A stretch of DNA of 31,808 nucleotides from JBGZFC01 sp964631255. Its GTDB lineage: Bacteria > Bacteroidota > Bacteroidia > Bacteroidales > Dysgonomonadaceae. The notes under the pieces were generated by a model. It was not told the DNA's origin and did not search any database. It saw nothing but the letters and a program-made list of their open reading frames with translations. Location: NCBI GenBank assembly GCA_964631255.1, contig CAZVWS010000024.1, forward strand, positions 1 through 31,808, read 5' to 3'. This document shows positions 6,805 through 15,695 of this stretch, in pieces. The position numbers and the translations under genes are program-made. The first letter of the stretch is position 1. Every line of letters begins with the position of its first letter.

Positions 6805-9216
6805 ATGAGCGTAAATAATAACACATACAATCCATCTGCATTAAACATACAGACGGAAAAAAATAAAGGCGGTTTTTCATTCATGGAAATCGTTGGAATG
6901 GTTATCAAACATTGGAAATGGTTTCTAATAGGAGTTCTGGCAGCATTAACTATTGCATTCCTCTATCTCAGACAAGCAACTCCGGTATATGAAATCAATT
7001 CGAGTATAGTACTCAAAGAGGCAAAATCGGCAATGAATGCACCCGGATTAGGTTCATTAGCAGGATTGGGCATGATGGGAGCTACTAACAATGTGGATAA
7101 CGAGGTGTATATACTAAAAGCCCGTTCCACTGTGGGTGAAACTGTTGAAAGATTAAAACTTTATACTTCGTATATAGAAGATAGCCCCAAAAAGGACAAA
7201 GACCTGTACAACACAAGTCCAATCATGGTAGATATGGACAGAGACAAATGGAATGAACTGGAACAAGACATCAAGTTCGAAATGCAAATGGCAGAAAACG
7301 GGAAGTTGAGTGTGAAAGGAAAGGTTAAAAACAAAACCACCAATGAAACATTTACTATCGACAAAGAATTTACACAATTCCCGGCTCTACTAACCACGCC
7401 TTACGGAAACTTGAGTTTTACCAAGCGAACCGATGGTAAGCCCAGTTTCAAAAAACAATTTGTAACCATTCAGTCACCCGAAAACGCTGTAAACTCGTAT
7501 CGTAAAAAACTGAAAGTAAAACAAATATCCAAATTCTCGTCCGTTATCGATTTATCGTTGCATTCATCGTATCCGCAAAAAGGAAAAGACTTTTTGAATG
7601 AACTGATTTTGACTTACAACAACGACGCTATCGAAGACAAAAATCAGGAAGCTCTTAACACCCAAAAGTTTATCGAGGAGAGAATTTCTATTATCAACGA
7701 AGACCTGACCAATGCAGAGAAAAACGTAGAAGACTTCAAACAAAAACAGAGACTCACAGACATAGAAGCAGATGTAAAACACAACATGGAGTCGGGTGCT
7801 TTCTATGAACAAAAACTGGTAGAAGTTGAAACTCAGCTGAATATCATAAATTCATTGAACGAATATATCAACGATGCCAGCAATGCAAACAATACGTTGC
7901 CAAGCAATATTGGGGTGGAAGACCCAACTTTGGCGGCTACTACTGCCGAGTACAACAAGCTCTTGTTAGAAAGAAACCGCATGAAACAAAGCATGACGGA
8001 AGACAACCCTACTTTGAGACTGATGGATGACAGAATCAGAGGATTGAGAGCAGACATAGGCTCATCTATCAATAGCATCGAAAGAGGATTGCAAATACAA
8101 CGCCGCAATGTACGCAACCAAGCAAATATTTTTGGCGGAAGAATAGGCAGTGTACCAAAACAAGAAAGAGAATTCTTAGAACTCTCACGCGAACAACAAA
8201 TCAAACAAACTCTGTTCTTGCTGTTATTAGAAAAAAGAGAAGAAAATGCGCTGACCTTGGCTGCTACAGCCAACAAGGCTAAAATTTTGGACAAAGCACT
8301 CAAAGAGAAAGACAAAGTTGCACCAAAATCAATCATTATTTTGATTATTGCATTGCTTTTCGGATTGCTCATTCCGGCAGCACTGCTCTTCTTACGCGAC
8401 AAATTACAATATCGCATCCGCACACGCTCCGATGTGGACAGATTGACCAACATCCCGGTTTTGGTAGAAATCCCGACACACAAAGAAGGTGGCAACATAG
8501 CAGTGAAAGAAAACGAAACTCGCGAAATAGACGAAGCTTTCCGCATGGCTCGTACCAACTTGGTACTCACTCTTGGTGCCGACAACAAAGTGGTGGTATT
8601 CACATCAACCATTTCGGGAGAAGGAAAATCGTTCGTAACCCTCAATATGGCTATCAGCGTAGCACTGTTGAGCAAAAGAGTTCTCTTAATTGGCATGGAC
8701 TTGCGTATCCCCAGATTGAAAGAATATCTCAATTTGAAAACCGATGACGGATTAACCAATTACCTGTCTGGATTTGAGAAAAATATCGACAACCTGATTG
8801 TACAATCCGAAATACATCCAAACTTGTATGTATTACCAGCCGGACCCATTCCGCCAAATCCATCAGAACTTCTGTCCAGACCTACTTTGGATAAAGCAAT
8901 AAGCGAACTCAGAAATGAATTTGATTTCATTTTCATCGACTCTGCACCCGCAAGTCAGGTAACAGACACGCTGATTATCAATAGAATTACAGATGCAACA
9001 GTGTATGTTTGTCGCGCCAACTACTCAAGCAAAGACAACATCCGTTTTGCCAATGAATTACTGCAAACAGGCAAGTTAAAAAACATGTTACTGGTAGTAA
9101 ATGATGTTTCTGATTTCCAAACCGGATCTGGTTATGGCTACGGACGAGGCTATGGTTATGGCTACGGACATGGCAAAAACAAGAAAAAAAGCTGGAAAAA
9201 AAGACTAAAAAAATAA
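6805..9216 (+). CDS. wzc: Polysaccharide co-polymerase / tyrosine autokinase, Wzc type
   Basis: An 803-residue inner-membrane protein. A Wzz domain with a first membrane helix (about 38-55) leads to a long periplasmic coiled-coil region (about 270-480) ending in the GNVR-type segment GGRIGSVPKQEREFLEL. A second helix (about 508-529) precedes the cytoplasmic BY-kinase. Walker A is STISGEGKS (about 601-609), Walker A' is VLLIGMDLRIP, with Gly where many homologues have Asp, and Walker B is FIFIDSAP (about 710). The tail holds a tyrosine cluster, GYGYGRGYGYGYGHG, partly encoded by a 16-bp direct repeat at 9130-9145 and 9154-9169. Such tails are autophosphorylated to control chain length and export with Wza. 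It ends at a strong terminator. Confidence 0.93.
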   Translation: MSVNNNTYNPSALNIQTEKNKGGFSFMEIVGMVIKHWKWFLIGVLAALTIAFLYLRQATPVYEINSSIVLKEAKSAMNAPGLGSLAGLGMMGATNNVDNEVYILKARSTVGETVERLKLYTSYIEDSPKKDKDLYNTSPIMVDMDRDKWNELEQDIKFEMQMAENGKLSVKGKVKNKTTNETFTIDKEFTQFPALLTTPYGNLSFTKRTDGKPSFKKQFVTIQSPENAVNSYRKKLKVKQISKFSSVIDLSLHSSYPQKGKDFLNELILTYNNDAIEDKNQEALNTQKFIEERISIINEDLTNAEKNVEDFKQKQRLTDIEADVKHNMESGAFYEQKLVEVETQLNIINSLNEYINDASNANNTLPSNIGVEDPTLAATTAEYNKLLLERNRMKQSMTEDNPTLRLMDDRIRGLRADIGSSINSIERGLQIQRRNVRNQANIFGGRIGSVPKQEREFLELSREQQIKQTLFLLLLEKREENALTLAATANKAKILDKALKEKDKVAPKSIIILIIALLFGLLIPAALLFLRDKLQYRIRTRSDVDRLTNIPVLVEIPTHKEGGNIAVKENETREIDEAFRMARTNLVLTLGADNKVVVFTSTISGEGKSFVTLNMAISVALLSKRVLLIGMDLRIPRLKEYLNLKTDDGLTNYLSGFEKNIDNLIVQSEIHPNLYVLPAGPIPPNPSELLSRPTLDKAISELRNEFDFIFIDSAPASQVTDTLIINRITDATVYVCRANYSSKDNIRFANELLQTGKLKNMLLVVNDVSDFQTGSGYGYGRGYGYGYGHGKNKKKSWKKRLKK

Positions 9217-9233
9217 GATAATTTTCCCGATGT

Positions 9234-9268
9234 AAAGAGCCAAATCCAACAATTTGGCTCTTTTTTTT
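9234..9268 (+). terminator. Rho-independent terminator after wzc
   Basis: A perfect 12-bp stem (AAAGAGCCAAAT, 9234-9245, with ATTTGGCTCTTT, 9252-9263) has a six-base loop (CCAACA) and continues into a T run. It closes the polysaccharide export transcription unit. Confidence 0.9.
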
Positions 9269-9331
9269 ACCCGAAAAAAAAGATAAGTGCAACATCCCCA
9301 CATAATTTGCAAATTTCTCATCTATTTTATT

Positions 9332-9339
9332 TACCTTTG
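9332..9339 (+). promoter_or_regulatory. -7 promoter element (TACCTTTG) for the thioredoxin lipoprotein
   Basis: The element fits TAnnTTTG and lies 29 bases upstream of the ATG at 9369. A TTG at 9307-9309 is 22 bases further upstream, longer than the usual 19-20 spacing. The remaining spacer from the wzc terminator holds nothing else visible. Confidence 0.6.
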
Positions 9340-9368
9340 CGCAATAAACATTTAATTTAATTAGTGAT

Positions 9369-10472
9369 ATGAAAAAATTATCGATACTATTCATGACAGC
9401 CATTCTTTTGGTAGCATGTCAAAACACCTACAAAATAACCGGAAAAGTAGGAAATCAGAGTTTAGAAGGTACAAATATTTATCTTCAGGAAGAGACTGAA
9501 GCTGGTTTGGTAAATGTAGATACAGCCGTTGTTCAGAATGCTGAATTCGTATTTGAAGGCGTTGCAGATTCTACCGTTATTCGCTTCCTCGCTTTAGAAA
9601 ATGAGGATGAAAACCAAAAACCCCAACTGGTAGTTTTAGAACCCGGAAATATCCAAGTAGCTATGGACTCCATGACCACCGTTACCGGAACAAAATTGAA
9701 CCAAGATTATGCCTCCTATAAACAAGACGTAGAGACGCTTATAGGCAAAAGCATAGAAATAAGAAATAGTTATGAAGCGGCAATGAATAATAACACGATG
9801 ACCGATTCGTTGAGAGAAGAATTGATAGCCCAAAACGACAAAATTGGAGAAGATATCAACACAAAACAATTTGAATTTGTTAAGAGCAATATAACCAATG
9901 TATTGGGTAAATACTTGTTCACAAAAGAATATGCCGATTTTTCTGTAGAAAAACAAAAAGAAATTCTCGCGCTTACCGATGCCAACTACAAATCGCAAGA
10001 AAATGTAAAGAAAATCATCGAACGAATCGAAAATATGGATAAAGTATCTGTTGGGCAAAAATTTGTCGATTTCACAATGAAAGACCCTGCAGATAAAGAT
10101 GTTTCTCTATCTGATTATGCCGGCAAAGGCAAAGTAGTGTTGATTGATTTCTGGGCATCGTGGTGCAATCCTTGCTTAGCAGAAATGCCAACTTTAGTAG
10201 AAGCCTACAAAAAATACAAAGACAAAGGCTTTGAAATTGTGGGAGTTTCGTTGGATCAAGACAAAGCAAAATGGGTCAATGAACTCAAAAAATCAAATAT
10301 GACTTGGCCACAAATGTCCGATTTGAAATTGTGGGATAGCCATGCACGAGAAATTTATTTCTTCGATTATATCCCCTATACTGTTTTGTTAGATAAAGAC
10401 GGAACCATCTTAGCTCGCGAGTTGAGAGGAGAGGATTTACAAAAGAAATTAGTGGAAATTTTTGGCGAATAA
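9369..10472 (+). CDS. TlpA-like thiol-disulfide oxidoreductase lipoprotein with DUF4369 domain
   Basis: A 367-residue envelope protein. A lipoprotein signal (KKLSILFMTAILLVAC) is followed by a DUF4369 beta domain (about 23-110, TYKITGKVGNQSLEGTNIYL onward) and a helical linker. The C-terminal AhpC/TSA-thioredoxin domain (about 228-367) has the active site FWASWCNPCLAEMP (CxxC) and the cis-proline loop YIPYTVLLD. Such proteins are common in Bacteroidetes and reduce or exchange disulfides in the periplasm; the partners are unknown. It is a single-gene unit with its own -7 element and terminator. Confidence 0.92.
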   Translation: MKKLSILFMTAILLVACQNTYKITGKVGNQSLEGTNIYLQEETEAGLVNVDTAVVQNAEFVFEGVADSTVIRFLALENEDENQKPQLVVLEPGNIQVAMDSMTTVTGTKLNQDYASYKQDVETLIGKSIEIRNSYEAAMNNNTMTDSLREELIAQNDKIGEDINTKQFEFVKSNITNVLGKYLFTKEYADFSVEKQKEILALTDANYKSQENVKKIIERIENMDKVSVGQKFVDFTMKDPADKDVSLSDYAGKGKVVLIDFWASWCNPCLAEMPTLVEAYKKYKDKGFEIVGVSLDQDKAKWVNELKKSNMTWPQMSDLKLWDSHAREIYFFDYIPYTVLLDKDGTILARELRGEDLQKKLVEIFGE

Positions 10473-10498
10473 TAGCCATTTATACCTCAAAAACAAAG

Positions 10499-10530
10499 AA
10501 AATGGGCCTCCTCCAGGTGGCTCATTTTTT
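10499..10530 (+). terminator. Rho-independent terminator after the thioredoxin lipoprotein
   Basis: AAAATGGGCC (10499-10508) pairs with GGCTCATTTT (10519-10528), with one G-U wobble, and two further C-G pairs form beyond a mismatch. The 3' arm runs into a T tract. Confidence 0.75.
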
Positions 10531-10583
10531 GTTAAAAATAGGTATAGTAAACAAACAAATGCTTCGGTTAATAAATAATTAAT

Positions 10584-10591
10584 TATTTTTG
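10584..10591 (+). promoter_or_regulatory. -7 promoter element (TATTTTTG) for the amidase-MCE operon
   Basis: It fits TAnnTTTG and is 16 bases upstream of the ATG at 10608. No convincing -33 element is visible. Confidence 0.5.
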
Positions 10592-10607
10592 TACAAAAGA
10601 ATAAAGC

Positions 10608-11693
10608 ATGCAGAAAAAACGGTCAAAAATATTACTAATTACTTTGTTAAGTATTGTGTGTCTTGCTATATCCGAAAATATTTTTGCACAAAAAAAACAA
10701 TTTACGGTTGTCATTGACCCCGGTCACGGGGGAAAAGATCCGGGAGCTGTGGGTTCCAAATCGAAGGAGAAAGATATTGTATTGGCTGTTGGTAAAACGA
10801 TTGGAGAATTAATCTCCAAAAACCACCCCGACGTAAAAGTAATATATACCCGAAACAACGACCGATTTGTTGCACTCAACCAAAGAGCAACCATTGCCAA
10901 CAAAGCCCATGCCGACCTGTTTATTTCACTGCACTGCAATGCGTTAGACCGACGAAAAGCATCGCCACAAGGCGTGGAAACATTCGTTTTGGGACTACAC
11001 AGAAGCAAAGACAACTTAGATGTTGCCAAAGCAGAAAATGCGGTTATCTTTTACGAAGAAGATTATTCAACAAAATACCAAGGATTTAACCCCAACGAGC
11101 CCGAATCGTACATTATTTTCGAATACATGTCGGGGCAGTTTCTGCAACAGAGTGTCTATTTTGCCACCATGGTACAAAACCGATTAGTAAAAAACTCGAA
11201 TCGCACAAACAGAAATGTACGTCAAGCCGGCTTTTTGGTACTTCGGGAGGTGGCTATGCCAAGCGTTTTGGTAGAGTTGGGCTACATCTCCAACCGAAAC
11301 GACGAAAACTACCTAAGCAGCAAAAACGGGCAGCAATCGATGGCAAACTCCATCTACCAAGCATTTAACGAATACAAAAGAGAATACGACAAAAAAAATC
11401 ATGTCTTTACAAATGCTTCCAAAAGAAATAATTCAGAAGTAAACCAATCTGCAACAGATGGTGAAACAGAATACAGAGTACAGTTTTTAATTTCGTCTAA
11501 CAAATTGAAAGAAAACTCACCTCAACTAAAAGGGCTCAAACCGGTAGATTACTACAAAGACGGAACATCATATAAATATACCTACGGTAGTACAAACAAA
11601 CAAGAAGAAATAGAACAAATACTGAAAAAAGTACGAGAACTATTCCACGATGCATTTATCGTAGAATTTAAGAATGGGACGAGAGTAAAATGA
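10608..11693 (+). CDS. N-acetylmuramoyl-L-alanine amidase (Amidase_3, AmiC type)
   Basis: A 361-residue exported zinc amidase that cleaves the bond between MurNAc and L-Ala of peptidoglycan. A Sec signal peptide ends near SENIFA|Q (residue 27). Catalytic elements are VIDPGHGGKDPGAVG (zinc His), SKEKDIVLAVGK (zinc Glu region), DLFISLHCNAL (zinc His) and PSVLVELGYISNRNDE (catalytic Glu). A C-terminal extension of about 90 residues after the catalytic domain has Bacteroidetes-style low conservation and ends in a small domain resembling SPOR-like folds (weak). The last codons overlap the start of the MCE gene (ATGA), so the two are co-translated. Confidence 0.92.
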   Translation: MQKKRSKILLITLLSIVCLAISENIFAQKKQFTVVIDPGHGGKDPGAVGSKSKEKDIVLAVGKTIGELISKNHPDVKVIYTRNNDRFVALNQRATIANKAHADLFISLHCNALDRRKASPQGVETFVLGLHRSKDNLDVAKAENAVIFYEEDYSTKYQGFNPNEPESYIIFEYMSGQFLQQSVYFATMVQNRLVKNSNRTNRNVRQAGFLVLREVAMPSVLVELGYISNRNDENYLSSKNGQQSMANSIYQAFNEYKREYDKKNHVFTNASKRNNSEVNQSATDGETEYRVQFLISSNKLKENSPQLKGLKPVDYYKDGTSYKYTYGSTNKQEEIEQILKKVRELFHDAFIVEFKNGTRVK

Positions 11694-12592
11694 AAATAAA
11701 ATCGAATCTAAGTCGCAATTTCTGGATAGGATTATCTTGCCTGATTGCAATTGCAATGATATATTTTGGACTTAATTTTCTGAAAGGGAAAAATATTTTC
11801 AAAAAACAAAATACCTACGTAGCCATTTTCGAAAATGTTGGCGGACTCAATATTTCGTCCCCCATTTTTGTAAACGGATACCAGATTGGAATCGTAAAAT
11901 CCATATCCATATACACGCAAAATCCTATTTCGTTTGCAGTTGTTTTCGATTTGGAAGGCTCCTATCGCATACCAAAAGGTAGCACCATGGATTATGGTGC
12001 CGATTTTTTGGGCGCATCAACTGCCAATTTAATTATTAGCAACAACATGACAGAATTTCATGAACCCGGCGACACCATTCAAGGGATTCAAAAAGACGGC
12101 ATGTTGCAAGACGTAGAACGACTTATGCCCAAGGTAGAGTCTGTGCTTATCCAATTGGATTCGGGCGTTCTGGCACTCAATAAAATACTTTCTGACCCCA
12201 TGTGGGAGCAATCGTTGAAGGGAGTTGGGTCTATGGTAAACGAATTTAACCAAACTGGAAAAAAAGCCAACCAAGCAATGGGTGCCATCAATAATGACTT
12301 GCCTGCTATCACCCAAAATTTGAGCAGCGTATCTAACGAGCTGAAAGAGTTTACGAACGAACTGAATGCAATGGATATTCAAAAAACGTATGCATCGATG
12401 GACGAACTCATCAAGAATTTGAAAACATTGTCCAACAAACTAAACGAAACAAATAATACGGCAGGACTGCTCACAAACAGCACAGAACTTCACGATAGTC
12501 TGACAAATACACTCAATACGGCAACAAAATTACTTGAAGATATTCGTCAAAATCCACAAAAATATTTGTCGGTAAAAGTGCGACTTTTTTAA
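11690..12592 (+). CDS. MlaD-family (MCE domain) lipid-transport substrate-binding protein
   Basis: A 300-residue inner-membrane-anchored periplasmic protein. A single N-terminal helix (about 11-30, FWIGLSCLIAIAMIYFGL) is followed by an MCE domain (about 40-118: YVAIFENVGGLNISSPIFVN, then GIVKSI and GSTMDYGADFLGAS). A long helical C-terminal region (about 145-290) is rich in Asn, Leu and Thr. MlaD proteins form hexameric rings that carry phospholipids with an ABC transporter (MlaEF). No mlaE or mlaF is adjacent in this window; in Bacteroidetes these genes are often elsewhere. It is coupled to the amidase by an ATGA overlap. Confidence 0.9.
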   Translation: MKIKSNLSRNFWIGLSCLIAIAMIYFGLNFLKGKNIFKKQNTYVAIFENVGGLNISSPIFVNGYQIGIVKSISIYTQNPISFAVVFDLEGSYRIPKGSTMDYGADFLGASTANLIISNNMTEFHEPGDTIQGIQKDGMLQDVERLMPKVESVLIQLDSGVLALNKILSDPMWEQSLKGVGSMVNEFNQTGKKANQAMGAINNDLPAITQNLSSVSNELKEFTNELNAMDIQKTYASMDELIKNLKTLSNKLNETNNTAGLLTNSTELHDSLTNTLNTATKLLEDIRQNPQKYLSVKVRLF

Positions 12593-12969
12593 TGGAATAA
12601 AAATAGTTTTCGATTACACTTTTTTTATTTATATAGATTCATTCTAAATATCTAAAAATAGAAAAATTGTACTAAACTCTTTGACTCTTTGGTTATAAGT
12701 AACAAAATTGAAACAATTTTGAATGTTTTTTCACGAAATTTTATTTCACTCCATTGCTCTTATTATCAATACTTTACCAATAACAAACTTCTTGTACTTA
12801 ACTATATATCAGACTATTAACCGTACTTTGTTGATAATTAAGCTATTTTTTTTTCGTGTTCCGAAAAGAAAAAAATCGATTTTTTTTTCTCATTTTTTTT
12901 GTCGATTTTTGCAATACCTAAAAAAACTACGGAAGTCAAAAGTCCACTTTTTTTCTTTTATAAATAACA
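12593..12969. other. T-tract-rich intergenic region upstream of dnaA
   Basis: A 377-bp gap with no credible gene. It is AT-rich and contains several long T runs, mostly in the last 130 bases. A perfect 18-bp palindrome, seven A, TCGA, seven T, lies at 12869-12886. TGTTGATAA (12829-12837) is one mismatch from an inverted DnaA box (TGTGGATAA), and TTATCAATA (12763-12771) is two mismatches from TTATCCACA. GATTTTTG at 12904-12911 is one mismatch from a -7 element. It is probably the dnaA leader; an origin function cannot be claimed. Confidence 0.5.
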
Positions 12970-14376
12970 ATGAACAAGAACGCTGATAGCACTATTTTAT
13001 GGAACAACTGCTTGAGTGTGATTCGGGACATTATCCCCGAAGCTGCATTCAACACGTGGTTTACACCAATTGTTCCGCTTAAATTTGCCAACAATGTTCT
13101 CACCATTGAAGTTCCCAGCCAATTCTTTTTTGAATATCTGGAAGAAAAATATGTGGATGTACTGCAACAAACCCTCTATAGAGTGATTGGCAAAGGTGCT
13201 TCACTCAATTACCGAGTTTTGGTTGAAGCAGAAAACAACTCCACAGTAGTTCTCCAAGGAATGCCGAATCATGCCATCATCAAGAAAAATGATTATGCCA
13301 AGATTTCGGAAAAAATTCCAAGTCCTTTCGAAAAACCTAAAATTGCCAATTTCAATTCGCAAATAAATAGCAAATACACTTTCAACAACTTTTTTGAAGG
13401 AGAAAGCAATCGTTTGGCGCGAACAGCTGCCGAAGCTGTTAGCATCAATCCGGCAAAAACGTCATTCAATCCGTTATTTGTGCACGGCAATTCGGGCGTA
13501 GGCAAAACGCACTTGTGCCACGCCGTAGGCTCCAGAATATTGGAACTCTATCCCGATAAAAAAGTATTATACATTACCGCTCATCTCTTCAAAGTGCAAT
13601 ATACCGATGCAAGCAGACACAATACGGTAAACGATTTCATCAATTTTTATCAAAGCATCGATGTACTTATTATTGATGATATACAAGAATTGTCGGGCTT
13701 AGAAAAAACACAAAATACGTTCTTCCACATATTCAATCACTTGCATCAAAACAACAAGCAGTTGATACTAACATCCGACTGCTCGCCAACAGAAATGCAA
13801 GGAGTAGAAGAGCGATTGCTTACCCGATTTCGTTGGGGCTTATCTGCCAAATTAGAGAAACCGGACAAAGAACTTCGCAAAAAAATTCTGAAACACAAAA
13901 TCACCACAGACGGACTTTCAATCTCGGATAACGTGATAGATTTTATTGCCGAAAATGTAACCGAAAATGTACGTGATTTGGAAGGCATTATCGTGTCATT
14001 GATGGCACACTCCATCATCAACAACAAGGAGGTGGATATAAATCTTGCCCGCCGTGTGATGGAACAAAACATCAAGTTCGAGAAAAAGAAAATTACAGTG
14101 CAACGCATCCAAGATACGGTTTCCGATTTCTTCCACGTGAAAAAAGAACTTATCCAATCGGCATCCAGAAAAAGAGAAATTGTGCAAGCAAGACAGGTTA
14201 CCATGTATTTTATTAAAAAATATACCGAACTTTCGCTTTCCCAAATTGGAGTACAAGTTGGCAACAGAAATCACGCGACAGTGCTTCACGCGTTCAACAC
14301 GGTAAAAGATTTGTCAGAGGTAGATAAAGGTTTCAGAACCGATATCGAAGAAATAGACAGAATACTTACCTCCTAA
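12970..14376 (+). CDS. dnaA: Chromosomal replication initiator protein DnaA
   Basis: A 468-residue AAA+ initiator that binds DnaA boxes and opens oriC. Domain I is present (WNNCLSVIRDIIPEAAFNTWF). A short linker leads to the AAA+ module with Walker A GNSGVGKTHLC (about 174-184), Walker B VLIIDDIQEL (about 232-241), sensor I LILTSD and the Arg finger region ERLLTRFRWGL. Domain IV carries the signature LSQIGVQVGNRNHATVLHAF. Length is normal. The start at 12970 keeps the conserved domain I. No dnaN follows, so this is not the classic dnaA-dnaN arrangement. A parS-like sequence lies within the coding region at 14129-14144. Confidence 0.97.
   Translation: MNKNADSTILWNNCLSVIRDIIPEAAFNTWFTPIVPLKFANNVLTIEVPSQFFFEYLEEKYVDVLQQTLYRVIGKGASLNYRVLVEAENNSTVVLQGMPNHAIIKKNDYAKISEKIPSPFEKPKIANFNSQINSKYTFNNFFEGESNRLARTAAEAVSINPAKTSFNPLFVHGNSGVGKTHLCHAVGSRILELYPDKKVLYITAHLFKVQYTDASRHNTVNDFINFYQSIDVLIIDDIQELSGLEKTQNTFFHIFNHLHQNNKQLILTSDCSPTEMQGVEERLLTRFRWGLSAKLEKPDKELRKKILKHKITTDGLSISDNVIDFIAENVTENVRDLEGIIVSLMAHSIINNKEVDINLARRVMEQNIKFEKKKITVQRIQDTVSDFFHVKKELIQSASRKREIVQARQVTMYFIKKYTELSLSQIGVQVGNRNHATVLHAFNTVKDLSEVDKGFRTDIEEIDRILTS
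14129..14144 (+). promoter_or_regulatory. parS-like sequence inside dnaA (14/16 match)
   Basis: TCTTCCACGTGAAAAA matches the parS consensus TGTTCCACGTGAAACA except at positions 2 and 15. The central 12 bases, TTCCACGTGAAA, are identical to the core of the perfect site at 28761-28776. ParB binding is inferred only. Confidence 0.4.
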
Positions 14377-14419
14377 CTTTTTTCTCGTCCTTTCGCGGCT
14401 TTTTCTCAAAAAAAGTGCC

Positions 14420-14427
14420 TACTTTTG
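14420..14427 (+). promoter_or_regulatory. -7 promoter element (TACTTTTG) for the metallophosphoesterase
   Basis: It fits TAnnTTTG and is 8 bases before the ATG at 14436, so any transcript would have a very short leader. It overlaps the second to fifth codons of the frame opened by the GTG at 14415, which argues against that start. Confidence 0.5.
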
Positions 14428-14435
14428 CTTCAGAA

Positions 14436-15695
14436 ATGAAGTACAACATCCGTTTATATATCCTATTTGCTCTATTTTGGCTGATTAGCTCATTTGGTTT
14501 TGCACAAAAATCAACCAAATTTGCTGTTATTAATGACATACATTTTTTCTCCGAAAAACTGGCTCCGACAGATCGTGCAAAACTAAATTACAACCAACAT
14601 ACGGGTAGAGATTTAAACATTTTGCACGAAGTTTTGGACACGGTCATTGCCCGAATTGCTACGGAAAAACCGGATATATTGCTCATTGTAGGCGATATTA
14701 CGAACCATGGCGAACGACAAAGCCACATCGATTTTATCGAGAAAATGCAACCACTGCTCAACAAGAATATCCGAATTTTGGTAATTCCCGGCAACCACGA
14801 TATCCAAGTTCCAAATTCTAAAAAATATACCGAAAACGAAGTTTTAGCTACAGAATCGGTCTCACCAGAGGAGCTTGCTCATTTGTACGCCGATTTTGGT
14901 TACGCTTCTGCCATCAAAAGAGATACCGCCTCGTTGAGCTATTTAGTAAAAATAGACAATCACACACAAATAATATGCTTCGACACAAATAGATATACCG
15001 AAAATACAACAAACAGCATTTCATCCGGCAGAATTTTGCCCGAAACTTTGCGTTGGGCATTAGAGATTTTGGATGATGCGAAAAAACAAGGTATTACCGT
15101 TTTAGGAATGATGCATCACGGGCTTATCGAACATATTACGGGACAAAGCATGTTTTTCTCGGCATATTTAATCCACGATTGGCAAACAAATAGTCAGATA
15201 CTTGCCGATGCCGGACTAAAAGCAGTTTTTACAGGACATTTTCATGCCAACGATGCCACAGCTTACACCTCGCCGTCAGGAAATACAATTACCGATATCG
15301 AAACCGGCGGACTTGCCCATTTTCCATTTTCTTACCGAATAGGATATTTATATGAAAATGAGTTGGTTATTAGCACATATTCTGTCGATTCTATAGCCAC
15401 AGAACCAAATTTGAAGCAAATTTATCGCGATAAATTATATAAAAATGCATCGCGATTGGTTGAAAACCGGTTGCAAAATTTTATTGCTGATTCATCTCCA
15501 GAAACAAAAAAATCTATTGTAAACCTGATTGCACAAATGGTGGTATTGCATACCGAAGGCGACGAAAACCCTGACGAAATGATGCTGAATGAAATAGAAA
15601 ATCTGTCACGCATGTTAGAAAACGAAAACACGATAAACTCGTTTACTCTCGATTTTCCACCTCAAGATAACAATTTGATAATTAGATGGAAATAA
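14436..15695 (+). CDS. Secreted calcineurin-like metallophosphoesterase
   Basis: A 419-residue exported protein. A signal peptide (KYNIRLYILFALFWLISSFGFA, shown in part, cleavage before QKS) precedes the dimetal phosphoesterase core: AVINDIHF (DxH), LLIVGDITNHGE (GD), VIPGNHDIQVP (GNHD), GMMHHGL (His) and FTGHFHANDA (GHxH). All metal ligands are present. A helical C-terminal region of about 100 residues follows and has no motif I recognise. The substrate is unknown; such proteins hydrolyse phosphomonoesters or diesters in the periplasm. The start at 14436 is preferred to the GTG at 14415 because a -7 element overlaps that longer frame. The 3' end overlaps rnhB by 10 bases. Confidence 0.88.
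   Translation: MKYNIRLYILFALFWLISSFGFAQKSTKFAVINDIHFFSEKLAPTDRAKLNYNQHTGRDLNILHEVLDTVIARIATEKPDILLIVGDITNHGERQSHIDFIEKMQPLLNKNIRILVIPGNHDIQVPNSKKYTENEVLATESVSPEELAHLYADFGYASAIKRDTASLSYLVKIDNHTQIICFDTNRYTENTTNSISSGRILPETLRWALEILDDAKKQGITVLGMMHHGLIEHITGQSMFFSAYLIHDWQTNSQILADAGLKAVFTGHFHANDATAYTSPSGNTITDIETGGLAHFPFSYRIGYLYENELVISTYSVDSIATEPNLKQIYRDKLYKNASRLVENRLQNFIADSSPETKKSIVNLIAQMVVLHTEGDENPDEMMLNEIENLSRMLENENTINSFTLDFPPQDNNLIIRWK

Noticed and set aside
7833..8759. A 308-residue minus-strand frame
   Set aside because: It lies antisense within the Wzc kinase coding region, has no domain, and its Ser/Leu-rich composition reflects the complementary codons.
12763..12837. Possible DnaA boxes defining oriC
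   Set aside because: Only two imperfect matches (one and two mismatches) were found, with no cluster; too weak to call an origin.
12723..12986. An 87-residue plus-strand frame overlapping the start of dnaA
   Set aside because: It is a translation of the T-tract-rich spacer (Phe, Ile, Lys and Leu biased), has no motif, and overlaps the well-supported dnaA start.
13746..14264. A 172-residue minus-strand frame
   Set aside because: Antisense to dnaA; no motif and no promoter.
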